From Panacibacter microcysteis (GTDB taxonomy: Bacteria; Bacteroidota; Bacteroidia; Chitinophagales; Chitinophagaceae), in the NCBI RefSeq assembly GCF_015831355.1, contig NZ_JADWYR010000002.1, forward strand, positions 186,001 through 250,000: a DNA stretch of 64,000 nucleotides, written 5' to 3'. Under the pieces are notes generated by a model. It was given only the letters and a program-made list of their open reading frames with translations, was not told the origin of the DNA and made no database searches. Within the stretch, counting starts at the first letter, position 1, and each line of letters starts with the position of its first letter. The position numbers and the translations under genes are program-made. Shown here in pieces: positions 42,640-51,894 of the stretch.

Positions 42640-43536
42640 ATGGTCAATAGTATTTTACAGAAGGTAGCCAGGAAAATGGGTTACAAACTTGTTCCGCGTA
42701 CAGAAAATACCGGGGAAGCGCAGCAAAAAATATTTGCCGCGTATGGTTTGCAAATTGACCCGGTAAAGTATGCATTCTGTTATAAAAATTATAAGCTGCT
42801 GCTGGCATTGCAGGATAAACTTGCTGCTACCATTGCATTCGACAAAGATGGTACACTCATGCTGTCTTTTCTCGGCATGCGGTTTAGCATTACTGCTGCA
42901 GACGAAATATTTATCATTTACGAGGTATTTGTAAAAGGTACTTACAACTATAGCAGCAGTGAAGATTTCATGCTTGTAGATATTGGAATGAACGTTGGTA
43001 CAACCTGTCTTTACTTCAGCCGTATGGAGCGTTGTAAAGAGGTGGTTGCTTTTGAACCTTTTGAGAAAACCATTCTTGCGGCTAAACGCAATTACCATCT
43101 GAATGCTGAGGTAGCTTCAAAAATAACAATACACGGTGTTGGGCTTGGTTTTCCTGCACGTACATTGGAAGTAAAGTATGCCGCGCAGGAAAAAGGAAGT
43201 ACAGGTATACACGGCGTTGCAGAGTATGTAAGCAATGCTGGTGCCACAGAAACGGCTACCTTACAGATTGCTGATGCGTATGAAGCCTTAAAACCGGTGA
43301 TCGATAACAATACGATCAAAAAAGTAATCAAGATCGACTGCGAAGGCGCAGAGTACGAAATTCTCCGGCGCCTGCACCAAACAGGCAGCATCACTGCATT
43401 CGATGTTTATATGATCGAGTGGCATTTAAACGGGCCCGAAGAAATTGTTGGGCTGCTGGTGTCCTGCGGTTATCACGTGCATTCAGTAGATGAATATGAA
43501 AAACATATAGGTATGGTTTACGCCTATAAAAAGTAA
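42640..43536 (+). CDS. FkbM family methyltransferase
   Basis: 298 residues. LVDIGMNVGTTCLYFSRME (about 112-130) is the SAM site, followed by VVAFEPFEKTILAAKRN and IKKVIKIDCEGAEYEILRRL. Second FkbM enzyme of the locus, clearly different from the one at 37287, so two O-methylations are possible. The frame is open 23 codons upstream into the previous gene; ATG at 42640 with VNSILQKVARKMGYK is chosen. Confidence 0.83.
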   Translation: MVNSILQKVARKMGYKLVPRTENTGEAQQKIFAAYGLQIDPVKYAFCYKNYKLLLALQDKLAATIAFDKDGTLMLSFLGMRFSITAADEIFIIYEVFVKGTYNYSSSEDFMLVDIGMNVGTTCLYFSRMERCKEVVAFEPFEKTILAAKRNYHLNAEVASKITIHGVGLGFPARTLEVKYAAQEKGSTGIHGVAEYVSNAGATETATLQIADAYEALKPVIDNNTIKKVIKIDCEGAEYEILRRLHQTGSITAFDVYMIEWHLNGPEEIVGLLVSCGYHVHSVDEYEKHIGMVYAYKK

Positions 43537-43542
43537 TATGCA

Positions 43543-44406
43543 ATGAGTAAAGTTGTAACTGACAGTAACTGGACAGAGATAATAACACCGGGCAGTAAAC
43601 TGTTCGACCTTCGGCTGCATGAAGTATGGCGTTACCGCGATTTAATCGTGTTGTTTGTAAAGCGCGATATGGCTGCTCAATACAGGCAAACAATACTGGG
43701 ACCCGTATGGCACGTAATACAGCCGGTGCTCACGGCTTTTATGTTCTTCATTGTATTCAATAAAATAGCAGGTATAAAAACAGGCGATACACCACCTGCG
43801 ATATTCTATTTATGCGGTATTGCAATATGGACATACTTTTCCTCCTGCCTTACCGCCACATCAAACACGTTTGTTGCCAATGCAGCCATCTTCGGTAAAG
43901 TATATTTTCCAAGGCTTGTTACGCCCATTTCAATAGTTCTTTCCAATCTTATCAAATTTGGTATACAGCTGGGTATTTTAATAGTTGTAATGCTTTGGTT
44001 TGCCGTTACTGATAATTATAAGATTAGTATTGGCATGCACACGTTATTATTGCCCGTCGTATTAATTGTAATGGCAGCGCTGGGCCTGGGCCTGGGCATC
44101 ATCATATCATCGTTAACAACCAAGTACAGAGATTTAACAGTGCTTGTATCATTTGGGGTAAGTCTGCTAATGTATGTTACACCCGTTGCATATCCCATGT
44201 CATTCGTAGAAAATTCATCTTATAAGAAGCTCATACTTGCCAATCCATTGTCACCATTGGTGGAGACGTTCCGGTATGCAGTATTAGGCAAAGGTTCTTT
44301 TGATGAAACGCTTTTTAGCTATAGTTGCATTTTTACGGTCGTTACATTATTTGCAGGTATGGTTATATTCAGCAAGGTGGAAAAAACCTTTATGGATACA
44401 GTGTAA
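43543..44406 (+). CDS. wzm: Wzm-like ABC-2 polysaccharide export permease
   Basis: 287 residues, six hydrophobic segments. LFVKRDMAAQYRQTILGPVWHVIQPVLTAFMFFIVF near the start is typical of the O-antigen/teichoic acid export permease family. With the Wzt ATPase downstream it would move a lipid-linked glycan across the inner membrane. It is separated from wzt by 170 bases that hold repeat E13. Confidence 0.9.
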   Translation: MSKVVTDSNWTEIITPGSKLFDLRLHEVWRYRDLIVLFVKRDMAAQYRQTILGPVWHVIQPVLTAFMFFIVFNKIAGIKTGDTPPAIFYLCGIAIWTYFSSCLTATSNTFVANAAIFGKVYFPRLVTPISIVLSNLIKFGIQLGILIVVMLWFAVTDNYKISIGMHTLLLPVVLIVMAALGLGLGIIISSLTTKYRDLTVLVSFGVSLLMYVTPVAYPMSFVENSSYKKLILANPLSPLVETFRYAVLGKGSFDETLFSYSCIFTVVTLFAGMVIFSKVEKTFMDTV

Positions 44407-44420
44407 GAATACATGAATAT

Positions 44421-44475
44421 GATGAGCCGGGCATTTGTGTTTTATGGCATCAACTGTTGCGTCGCACTCTTGTAC
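44421..44475 (+). repeat. Dispersed repeat copy E13 (type A)
   Basis: GATGAGCCGGGCATTTG 14 bases after the wzm stop, then ATGGCATCAACTGTTGCGTC and GCACTCTTGTAC. Confidence 0.82.
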
Positions 44476-44576
44476 AGCATCACAACAGGCAACTGCTCCG
44501 GGTGCATCAGCGCATGTAATCAGAAACGTCCGGAACATCAGCCAGGCTTACAGTTAGTCACGAAGAACAAACAAAC

Positions 44577-45857
44577 ATGTCCTCAACAGTTATAGAAGTT
44601 TCAGCCGTTTCAAAGCAATACAGGCTTGGGCAGGTAGGAAGAAAAAGTTTAACACAGGATGTAAACCGCTGGTGGTATGCCATTCGTGGTAAAGAAGATC
44701 CCTATCTTAAAATAGGTGAAACGAACGACCGCAGCAGAAAAGGAGCCAGTGAATTTGTATGGGCTTTACAGGATATTAATTTTTCTGTAAAGCAGGGAGA
44801 AGTATTGGGCATCATTGGCCGCAATGGTGCAGGCAAATCAACATTGTTGAAAATACTTTCAAAAGTTACAGCACCAACCACGGGTGCTATCAAAGTAAAA
44901 GGTCGCATAGCTTCTTTGCTCGAAGTAGGCACCGGTTTTCATCCCGATCTTACCGGCCGCGACAATATCTTTCTCAATGGCGCCATACTTGGCATGACGA
45001 GAAAAGAAATACATGCCAAATTCGACGAGATCGTTGACTTCGCCGGGGTGGAGAGATATATTGATACGCCCGTAAAGCGCTACAGCAGCGGTATGTATGT
45101 ACGGCTTGCCTTCGCCGTTGCCGCACACCTCGAGCCCGAGATACTTATTGTAGACGAAGTACTCGCTGTGGGTGACGCCGAATTTCAGAAGAAATGTCTT
45201 GGCAAAATGAAAGATGTAAGTGAGAAAGACGGCAGAACTGTTTTGTTTGTAAGTCACAATATGCCGGCGGTACAAAGGTTGTGTACGCAGGCAATGGTTA
45301 TGCAATTTGGCCGGAATATTTATATGGGTAATACAGACGATGCAGTAAATCATTACCTGCACAATAAGCAATTGCAGCAAACGACCTCCGTGGCGGAGCG
45401 CACAGATAGAAACGGCAACGGTATGGTTAAATGCGTTGGTTTTACACTGCTGAACAGTAAAATGCAGGAAACAGGTAATTTTAAAAGCGGCGATGAAATG
45501 AATATTGCCATCGATTATATATTTACAGGCAATCAGCCGGCAAAGTCAGTTTGGTTTCGCATACAGGTTACAGACGCAGAAGAAGAAATTTTGTTCATTT
45601 TAAATAATGCGCATTCTTCAGATCTTATTGCAGAGATCAATAAGTCCGGCAGACTGGTATGCAGTATTCCCAGGCTGCCCTTATTTGGTGGTACATATAA
45701 TTTTAATCTCACTGTCCAATCACAGGAGAGTGGCCTGCTCGATGAAATGGAAGCTGTACAGGAACTAAATGTTGTAGACGGTGACTTTTTCGGCACCGGG
45801 AAAATACCGGCTATCAGAAAAGGAATGTTTGTAATGCACAACTGGAACATACAATGA
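44577..45857 (+). CDS. wzt: Wzt-like ABC ATPase with C-terminal glycan-binding domain
   Basis: 426 residues. Walker A GIIGRNGAGKSTLLKIL (about 79-95), signature YSSGMYVRLAFAVA, Walker B ILIVDEVLAVGD. The extra domain from about 260 to the end matches the Wzt C-terminal type, which in O9a-like systems recognises the finished non-reducing end of the chain before export, so a methyl or sulfate cap may be the export signal here (inference). Overlaps the sulfotransferase gene by 4 bases. Confidence 0.9.
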   Translation: MSSTVIEVSAVSKQYRLGQVGRKSLTQDVNRWWYAIRGKEDPYLKIGETNDRSRKGASEFVWALQDINFSVKQGEVLGIIGRNGAGKSTLLKILSKVTAPTTGAIKVKGRIASLLEVGTGFHPDLTGRDNIFLNGAILGMTRKEIHAKFDEIVDFAGVERYIDTPVKRYSSGMYVRLAFAVAAHLEPEILIVDEVLAVGDAEFQKKCLGKMKDVSEKDGRTVLFVSHNMPAVQRLCTQAMVMQFGRNIYMGNTDDAVNHYLHNKQLQQTTSVAERTDRNGNGMVKCVGFTLLNSKMQETGNFKSGDEMNIAIDYIFTGNQPAKSVWFRIQVTDAEEEILFILNNAHSSDLIAEINKSGRLVCSIPRLPLFGGTYNFNLTVQSQESGLLDEMEAVQELNVVDGDFFGTGKIPAIRKGMFVMHNWNIQ

Positions 45858-46693
45858 GTAAGGTGTTGATTATACTGGGTATGCATCGTTCAGGAACTTC
45901 GCTGGTAACGAACTGGCTGAATAAATGCGGTCTTAATGTGGGCGATTCTTTAGTGGAAGAAGGTATCAGCAATACAGAAGGCCATTATGAGGACTGGGAT
46001 TTTGTAAAGCTGCATGAGGACATATTGAAAGCACACAACGAACCTTCTACAGGTCTTATAGAAAAGCCCGTAAAAATTACAAGCCGTTACCATCTGGAGA
46101 AACTGAAGATGACCACGGTTTTCAAAAGCAGAGTATATGAACAATGGGGCTTTAAAGACCCCAGAACCTGCCTGTTTATTCCTTACTACCAGGAAGCACT
46201 TCCAAACGCCCGGTACATTGTTATCCTGAGAGATTTTGCACCGGTGGTAAGTTCTCTTGTTAAAAGAGATTTCTTGCAAATGGATTATCATTATGTGCGT
46301 CGTGTAAATAAAGTGATGCAGTTTTTGTGGCGTTTTCGGAAAGAAAAAATGTTCTATAAATATTACGAGTTATTATCAGAAAAATACCTCAGGGTTTGGA
46401 TTGGCTACAATGAAGCGATTCTTGATTTTATCAAAAAAGAACCACCGGATAATTATGTACTCATCAACTATAAGATGTTATTAAAAAATGCAGAAGACGT
46501 AGTTGGAGTATTGAAAAACGATTGGGGTTTCGATCTCGAATATTATGATTACGGTAAAGTTTACAAGCCGGGTCTCATAAGTAAATTAATAGAACTAGAG
46601 CCATATATCAGCGATAAATCGCTGATTCAAAAAGCGAATGCATTGATGAAGGAGTTGGAAACCTACAGCTTTGAGCGTGAAAAAAATCAGTAA
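45854..46693 (+). CDS. Sulfotransferase family protein
   Basis: 279 residues. ILGMHRSGTSLVTNWLNKCG (about 7-26) is the 5'-phosphosulfate loop region of sulfotransferases, and YIVILRDFAPVVSSLVKRD the 3'-phosphate-binding part. It probably transfers sulfate from PAPS to the glycan; related families in such loci are not proven. Start ATGA overlaps the wzt stop. Being coupled to wzt, it may add the chain end that Wzt recognises. Confidence 0.78.
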   Translation: MSKVLIILGMHRSGTSLVTNWLNKCGLNVGDSLVEEGISNTEGHYEDWDFVKLHEDILKAHNEPSTGLIEKPVKITSRYHLEKLKMTTVFKSRVYEQWGFKDPRTCLFIPYYQEALPNARYIVILRDFAPVVSSLVKRDFLQMDYHYVRRVNKVMQFLWRFRKEKMFYKYYELLSEKYLRVWIGYNEAILDFIKKEPPDNYVLINYKMLLKNAEDVVGVLKNDWGFDLEYYDYGKVYKPGLISKLIELEPYISDKSLIQKANALMKELETYSFEREKNQ

Positions 46694-46699
46694 TAATCT

Positions 46700-47899
46700 T
46701 TGCACAATATAAGACCCATAGCGATTTTCCTGCCGCAGTTTCATCCCATTCCTGAAAATGATCAATGGTGGGGTAAAGGATTTACTGAATGGACAAATGT
46801 TGCGAAAGCAAAGCCGCTGTTCAAAGATCATTACCAGCCACATCTTCCGGCAGACCTTGGGTTTTATGACCTCAGGCTTGCAGAGGTAAGGGAAGCGCAG
46901 GCGCAACTTGCGCAGCAGTATGGTATTTACGGCTTTTGCTACTATCATTACTGGTTCAATGGCAGGCGGCTGTTGCAAAGACCTGTAGAAGAAATATTAG
47001 CTTCTGGTAAACCGGATTTTCCGTTTATGCTTTGCTGGGCCAATGAAAACTGGACACGTACCTGGGATGGCAGCGAGAAAGAAGTGCTTATGCCACAACA
47101 CTATTCAGATGAAGATGACAGAACCCATATAAAAGCTTTGTTGCCTTACTTTAAAGACACGCGGTATATAAAAGTTGACAACAAACCGGTATTCGCTATC
47201 TATCGGTCTGCACTGCTGCCAGATATGAAACGAACGATCAGTATCTGGAGAGAGGAAGCTGCAAAAGAGGGCTTGCAATTGTACATATGCAGGTTCGAAA
47301 GCTACGACTACCATGGCGAAGCAATGCTGGAAGCCGGCTTTGATGCTGCAGTTGACTTTCAGCCGCTGGGCAACCAGCTTCGCTTGTTTAAAGGATGGCT
47401 CGCAGATGAAAAGAGAAAGAATACCCTGTTTAAATACCGGGATCATTTTTACAAAAGGGTAGTCAAAAAAATTTCTGTTTCAGCATATGAAGGATACAGG
47501 AACCGTGTATTGAAACCAAACCTTATCAATTATGAACGCTATGTTGCTTACCTGAAACGTTCAGCATTGCCTTCATACAGGTTTTATCCCTGCGTAAGCC
47601 CCGGCTGGGACAATAGCGCCAGGAGAAAGAAAGATCCGATCATTTTTTATAATTCAACACCGGCTGCATATAAAGCCTGGTTATTGAGTACAATAAAAAA
47701 ATTTAAACCATACAGCAGGGAAGAAAATTTTGTTTTTATCAATGCATGGAACGAATGGGCCGAGGGTAACCACCTGGAACCTTGCCTGAAATGGGGGCAC
47801 CAATACCTGCAGGCAACCAAAGAGGCACTCGACGAGGCCGCACACTTGCCGAATAAAGAACCAGCCGCACAAGTGAGTGACACAACCACAGCTCAATAG
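46700..47899 (+). CDS. WbsX-like (GH99-like fold) glycan-locus protein
   Basis: 399 residues. FLPQFHPIPENDQWWGKGFTEWTNV (about 10-34), YGIYGFCYYHYWFNG, LCWANENWTRTWDG and FINAWNEWAEGNHLEP are the strong signatures of the WbsX family, found in O-antigen and rhamnan loci and related to endo-mannosidase-like GH99 folds; the enzymatic role is not firmly known. The start is TTG at 46700. The last codons (AQVSDTTTAQ, TAG) come from repeat E14. A paralogue follows directly. Confidence 0.85.
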   Translation: MHNIRPIAIFLPQFHPIPENDQWWGKGFTEWTNVAKAKPLFKDHYQPHLPADLGFYDLRLAEVREAQAQLAQQYGIYGFCYYHYWFNGRRLLQRPVEEILASGKPDFPFMLCWANENWTRTWDGSEKEVLMPQHYSDEDDRTHIKALLPYFKDTRYIKVDNKPVFAIYRSALLPDMKRTISIWREEAAKEGLQLYICRFESYDYHGEAMLEAGFDAAVDFQPLGNQLRLFKGWLADEKRKNTLFKYRDHFYKRVVKKISVSAYEGYRNRVLKPNLINYERYVAYLKRSALPSYRFYPCVSPGWDNSARRKKDPIIFYNSTPAAYKAWLLSTIKKFKPYSREENFVFINAWNEWAEGNHLEPCLKWGHQYLQATKEALDEAAHLPNKEPAAQVSDTTTAQ

Positions 47900-47914
47900 T
47901 AGCACTACAGCCCA
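47867..47914 (-). repeat. Dispersed repeat copy E14 (type B), coding tail
   Basis: Inverted copy that supplies the last codons and TAG stop of the first WbsX gene. Reverse complement: GGGCTGTAGTGCTACTATTG, then AGCTGTGGTTGTGTCACTCA and CTTGTGC. Confidence 0.82.
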
Positions 47915-47941
47915 CATACAAATACTTTTCATTTTTTATAA

Positions 47942-49054
47942 ATGCATCCAAGACTTATAGCATACTACCTTCCGCAGTATCATCCAATACCGGAGAATGA
48001 TAAATGGTGGGGCAAAGGTTTTACTGAGTGGACAAACGTTACAAAAGCAAAACCGCTTTATCGTGGTCATCATCAGCCACATTACCCCGCAGACCTGGGC
48101 TATTACGATTTACGCGTTCCCGAAGTAAGAGAAGCACAGGCGCAAATGGCTAAGCGTTATGGCATTGAAGGTTTTATGTATTACCATTACTGGTTTGGCG
48201 ATGGAAAAAAACTCCTCGAAAGACCATACCAGGATATGTTGCATGCTAAAAGCCCGGATCTGCCTTTTTGTTTATGCTGGGCCAATGAAAGCTGGAAAGG
48301 CGTTTGGTTTGGCGAGTTTACCGGTCAGATGCTCATCGAACAAACTTACCCCGGCACAAAAGATATTGAAGCACATTTTTATTACCTGCTCGAGGCATTT
48401 AAAGATGACCGTTATATAAAGGTTGACGGTAAACCTTTGTTCAATGTATATATGCCATTGAACCTGCCCGATGCAAAAGCATTTGCCGCGCAGTTCAATG
48501 CGCTGGCCATAAAAGAAGGGCTACCCGGTTTGTACCTCGTTGGCAGCCGTGTGCCATTCGACTGGAACCCGCATGAGTATGGCTTTGATGCTGTTATTGG
48601 TTCAGAGATGGCACAGATCAGATACCGCAACCAATCCAAATTCAAGCGGCCGCGTTATGCAATCAAACGCACGCAACAGATCATCGAAAAGATCACCGGC
48701 AAAGAAATTTTTTCACCATTCAACAGGCCTGCAGTTGTTGAATACGCTGCAATAATCGACCAGTTGATCACAACACAGACCTTCGATTTTGACTATTATC
48801 CCTGCGTAATTCCCAACTGGGATAATACACCAAGGGCAGGCAATGGCGGACTTGTTTTTCAGAACAGTACGCCGGCACTTTTCGAAAAACACCTGCTCAA
48901 AGGCATTGAAAAAGTGCAACACCTGCCTCCACAGCGGCAGCTTGTGTTTGTAAAATCGTGGAACGAATGGGCAGAAGGTAATTACCTGGAACCTGACCGT
49001 ACGCATGGTTATGCGTACCTCGAGAGTGTGAAACGTGTGCTGGACAGTTTGTAG
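47942..49054 (+). CDS. WbsX-like (GH99-like fold) protein, second copy
   Basis: 370 residues, same signatures as the preceding gene: YLPQYHPIPENDKWWGKGFTEWTNV, YGIEGFMYYHYWFGDG, LCWANESWKGVW and VKSWNEWAEGNYLEP. The N-terminal halves are very similar, the C-terminal halves less so, suggesting an old tandem duplication with divergence in the specificity part. No repeat-derived tail on this copy; E15 lies after its stop instead. Confidence 0.85.
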   Translation: MHPRLIAYYLPQYHPIPENDKWWGKGFTEWTNVTKAKPLYRGHHQPHYPADLGYYDLRVPEVREAQAQMAKRYGIEGFMYYHYWFGDGKKLLERPYQDMLHAKSPDLPFCLCWANESWKGVWFGEFTGQMLIEQTYPGTKDIEAHFYYLLEAFKDDRYIKVDGKPLFNVYMPLNLPDAKAFAAQFNALAIKEGLPGLYLVGSRVPFDWNPHEYGFDAVIGSEMAQIRYRNQSKFKRPRYAIKRTQQIIEKITGKEIFSPFNRPAVVEYAAIIDQLITTQTFDFDYYPCVIPNWDNTPRAGNGGLVFQNSTPALFEKHLLKGIEKVQHLPPQRQLVFVKSWNEWAEGNYLEPDRTHGYAYLESVKRVLDSL

Positions 49055-49056
49055 CG

Positions 49057-49112
49057 TTATGAGCCCGGCGATGGTTTTCTATGGCATCGCCTGTTGCGTC
49101 GCACACTTGTAC
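49057..49112 (+). repeat. Dispersed repeat copy E15 (type A)
   Basis: TTATGAGCCCGGCGATGG two bases after the second WbsX stop, then ATGGCATCGCCTGTTGCGTC and GCACACTTGTAC. One of the best consensus copies. Confidence 0.85.
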
Positions 49113-49173
49113 TTTGTAAGCTATATGCAACTGCAGCGATCCGTACTAACACCGTTGTTAACATACACAAACA

Positions 49174-50112
49174 ATGTCAGCTACCCCGTTAATATCTGTT
49201 ATTATGCCTGCATACAACGCGGAAAAATATATCAGCCAGGCAATAGAAAGCGTATTGCAGCAAACATATGGCAATTGGGAATTGATTATCGTGGATGATG
49301 GCTCTTCAGACAATACAGCATCAATCGCCAAAAAATTTGCGGCACAGGATGAAAGGGTAAACTACATCTACCAGGAAAATGGTAAACAGGCAAAAGCACG
49401 TAATCAGGGTATTGCAAAAGCGAAAGGAACATTGGTGGCATTTCTCGATGCAGACGATTTATGGAAGCCAGTTAAACTTGAAACACAACTCTCATTTATA
49501 AATCATTCCGGTGCAGACCTTGTGTTTGCAGATGTAGATGTAATAGACGAGCATGGAAACAAGATAAGAGATACCTGGCACGTACAGGATGGGCAGTACA
49601 AAAATGATGAAGGGTTGCTGGCATTCTTAAAAGATAATCTTGCGCCTGTGCTTACGGTAATGGTTAAAAAAACGGCACTGGAAAAGATAAAAGGTTTTAA
49701 TGAATCTGTTGCGGTACAGTATGTAGAAGATTATGACCTGTGGCTGCGTATGTTGCAGGCAGGCTTTGTACTTGCTGCATCATCAGGCAAGCTGGCAACT
49801 TACAGGCAAACGATCAACCCGCAGGTCTCAAGGAAGAAATCTATTATAAACGTAGTGGAAATAGTAAAAGATGTAGATGTAAAAGATGAATCACTCAAGG
49901 CGTCCAGGAATAACGCCCTTATTATGTGGATGAGAAAGTGTGTACAGCGGTGCAGGCCTGTGATTGAAACAAAGGATATAAAAAAAATCATCAGGCTTTT
50001 TCCATCAGGTAAAGACAGGAAGTTATTCAGTTTGTTGAGCAATGTTTTACCCGGTAATGTTTTGGCTAAACTACTATTATTGTACACACGTAAAGCGGTA
50101 TACCAGCAATAG
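49174..50112 (+). CDS. GT2 family glycosyltransferase
   Basis: 312 residues. SVIMPAYNAEKYISQAIESVL, LIIVDDGSSDNTASIA, RNQGIAKAKGTLVAFLDADDLW and EDYDLWLRM are the classic GT-A motifs in order. Inverting transfer of an unknown sugar. A gene for a second GT2 follows 2 bases after the stop. Confidence 0.9.
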   Translation: MSATPLISVIMPAYNAEKYISQAIESVLQQTYGNWELIIVDDGSSDNTASIAKKFAAQDERVNYIYQENGKQAKARNQGIAKAKGTLVAFLDADDLWKPVKLETQLSFINHSGADLVFADVDVIDEHGNKIRDTWHVQDGQYKNDEGLLAFLKDNLAPVLTVMVKKTALEKIKGFNESVAVQYVEDYDLWLRMLQAGFVLAASSGKLATYRQTINPQVSRKKSIINVVEIVKDVDVKDESLKASRNNALIMWMRKCVQRCRPVIETKDIKKIIRLFPSGKDRKLFSLLSNVLPGNVLAKLLLLYTRKAVYQQ

Positions 50113-50114
50113 CA

Positions 50115-50930
50115 ATGCTTCCACAGGTTTCTGTTATAATGCCGGCGTATAACCAGGCCACCTGGCTGCCTGAAGCACTGGATGCTTTGCTGGCTCAAAC
50201 TTTTGAAGACTGGGAGTGTCTTATTATCAGTGATGGTTCTCCGGACAATGTTGCATCTGTCGCGAATCTGTATACACAAAAAGACAAGCGTATTACCTTT
50301 TTTGATACAACCAACGCAGGTGTATCTGCGGCACGTAATTTCGGGATAAGTAAAGCAAGGGCTGCATACATATTACCACTCGATGCTGATGATAAAATTT
50401 CTGCCGGTTATATTGCAGCATGTTTTACAAAACTTGGTTCTGCTGCAGGTATAAAAGTGGTTTATGGCGCTGCAGAAAAATTTGGGGCCGTTAACGGCCC
50501 CTGGATACTGCCTGAATATAGTTTTGACGAGTTATTGCTTTCAAACTGTATACATCCCTGTGGTATGTTTAAAAAAGCAGACTGGGAAAGCATAGGCGGT
50601 TACGATGAGCAAATGCTGGATGGCATTGAAGACTGGGAATTCTGGATCAACTTATTGAAAGATGGCGGTAAAGCAGTAAGAGCAAATGACGCCGTGTTTT
50701 ACTGGCGCAGAAAAGAAGAATCCAGAACAACGAAAATAACTACTGAAAAAAGTGTACGGCTACAGCGTTATATATACAATAAACACGCAACACTTTACGA
50801 ACGCTTTTTTACAGATCCTATCGCCTTATACAATGGTTATAGAAGTGTACATAAAAACTGGAAATGGGCGCAGCAAAACCCCTTTCGTTTTTTTGTTTCG
50901 AGATTCAGGAAAAAAATTACATCAACATAG
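50115..50930 (+). CDS. GT2 family glycosyltransferase
   Basis: 271 residues. SVIMPAYNQATWLPEALDALL, CLIISDGSPDNVAS, RNFGISKARAAYILPLDADD and GIEDWEFWINLL. Similar to but clearly different from the GT2 just upstream; closely spaced, so the two are coupled. Specificity unknown. Its stop is 2 bases before the TTG of the next gene. Confidence 0.9.
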   Translation: MLPQVSVIMPAYNQATWLPEALDALLAQTFEDWECLIISDGSPDNVASVANLYTQKDKRITFFDTTNAGVSAARNFGISKARAAYILPLDADDKISAGYIAACFTKLGSAAGIKVVYGAAEKFGAVNGPWILPEYSFDELLLSNCIHPCGMFKKADWESIGGYDEQMLDGIEDWEFWINLLKDGGKAVRANDAVFYWRRKEESRTTKITTEKSVRLQRYIYNKHATLYERFFTDPIALYNGYRSVHKNWKWAQQNPFRFFVSRFRKKITST

Positions 50931-50932
50931 CT

Positions 50933-51832
50933 TTGCTGATAGTAGATTATAAAGCAGGACAATTGGCAAACAGGATATTCCAGTTTGCCTATTTTATTGC
51001 ACATGCTAATGAACATCATTACAGACTCATCAACCCTTGTTTTGAAGAGTATCTACATCTTTTTGAGGCTACAGATAAAAATAGCTTTCCATCAGGAAGA
51101 ATTAGTACAGTGTATAATGGCCACAAAACAGCGGCTTCATTTTTTCAGCGCGGCGTTAATGTGCTCCGCCGCAGGTCGAAAAAGGGCAATGGAAAGATCA
51201 GCATTTTTAACTTTCATTCTATCCGTGATACGCATGACAAGAAATATACGGAATTTGATATGAACGATCCGGAGTTTGTAAAGCTCGTAAAACGCCAGGT
51301 AGTTTTTGCAAAAGGCTGGAACTACCGGAATACAGGATTATTACGTAAACATGCTGCTGCCTTAAGGACTATTTTCAAACCCAAAGAAGTATACCTGCAA
51401 GAGGTAGGGAAGTGCATTGAAGAAGCAAAACAGCAATTTGATGTAGTAGTAGGCGTGCACCTGAGAAGAGGTGATTATAAAGATTTTTTTGATGGAAGGT
51501 GGTATTACGAAGACGCTGTTTTTGCAGCAAAGCTTGAAGAGACACGGAAAATTTTTGCGGCCAAAAACAAAACATGCGGTTTTATCGTATGCTCGAATGA
51601 GCAGGTAAATAAGGAAGCCTATAGAGGAATAGCATTGCTAACAGCAGAAAGACCGCCAGTTGTTGATCTCTATTTACTGGCTGCGTGCGATTACATTTTA
51701 GGGCCGCCCAGTACTTTTACTATGTGGGCCAGTTTTTATGGTAATACGCCTTTGTATGTAATAAGAGACAAAGAAAAGATACCTGGCTTAAGTGATTTCA
51801 AAGTTGCAGAGGGTGTTGAAAGCTTTTTTTAA
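50933..51832 (+). CDS. GT11-like fucosyltransferase-type enzyme
   Basis: 299 residues. LIVDYKAGQLANRIFQFAYFIAHA at the start and VVGVHLRRGDYKDFF (about 180) with the HxRRGD motif of alpha-1,2/1,6-fucosyltransferases; GPPSTFTMWASFYG near the end also fits GT11. An upstream ATG at 50864 lies inside the previous gene, and homologous proteins begin near this point, so the TTG at 50933 is taken. Donor probably GDP-fucose (inference). Confidence 0.78.
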   Translation: MLIVDYKAGQLANRIFQFAYFIAHANEHHYRLINPCFEEYLHLFEATDKNSFPSGRISTVYNGHKTAASFFQRGVNVLRRRSKKGNGKISIFNFHSIRDTHDKKYTEFDMNDPEFVKLVKRQVVFAKGWNYRNTGLLRKHAAALRTIFKPKEVYLQEVGKCIEEAKQQFDVVVGVHLRRGDYKDFFDGRWYYEDAVFAAKLEETRKIFAAKNKTCGFIVCSNEQVNKEAYRGIALLTAERPPVVDLYLLAACDYILGPPSTFTMWASFYGNTPLYVIRDKEKIPGLSDFKVAEGVESFF

Positions 51833-51894
51833 AAAACATTTATATAAAAAGTTTTTCATTATATCGGGATAAGAATAGCAATGATGAGAAGCCA

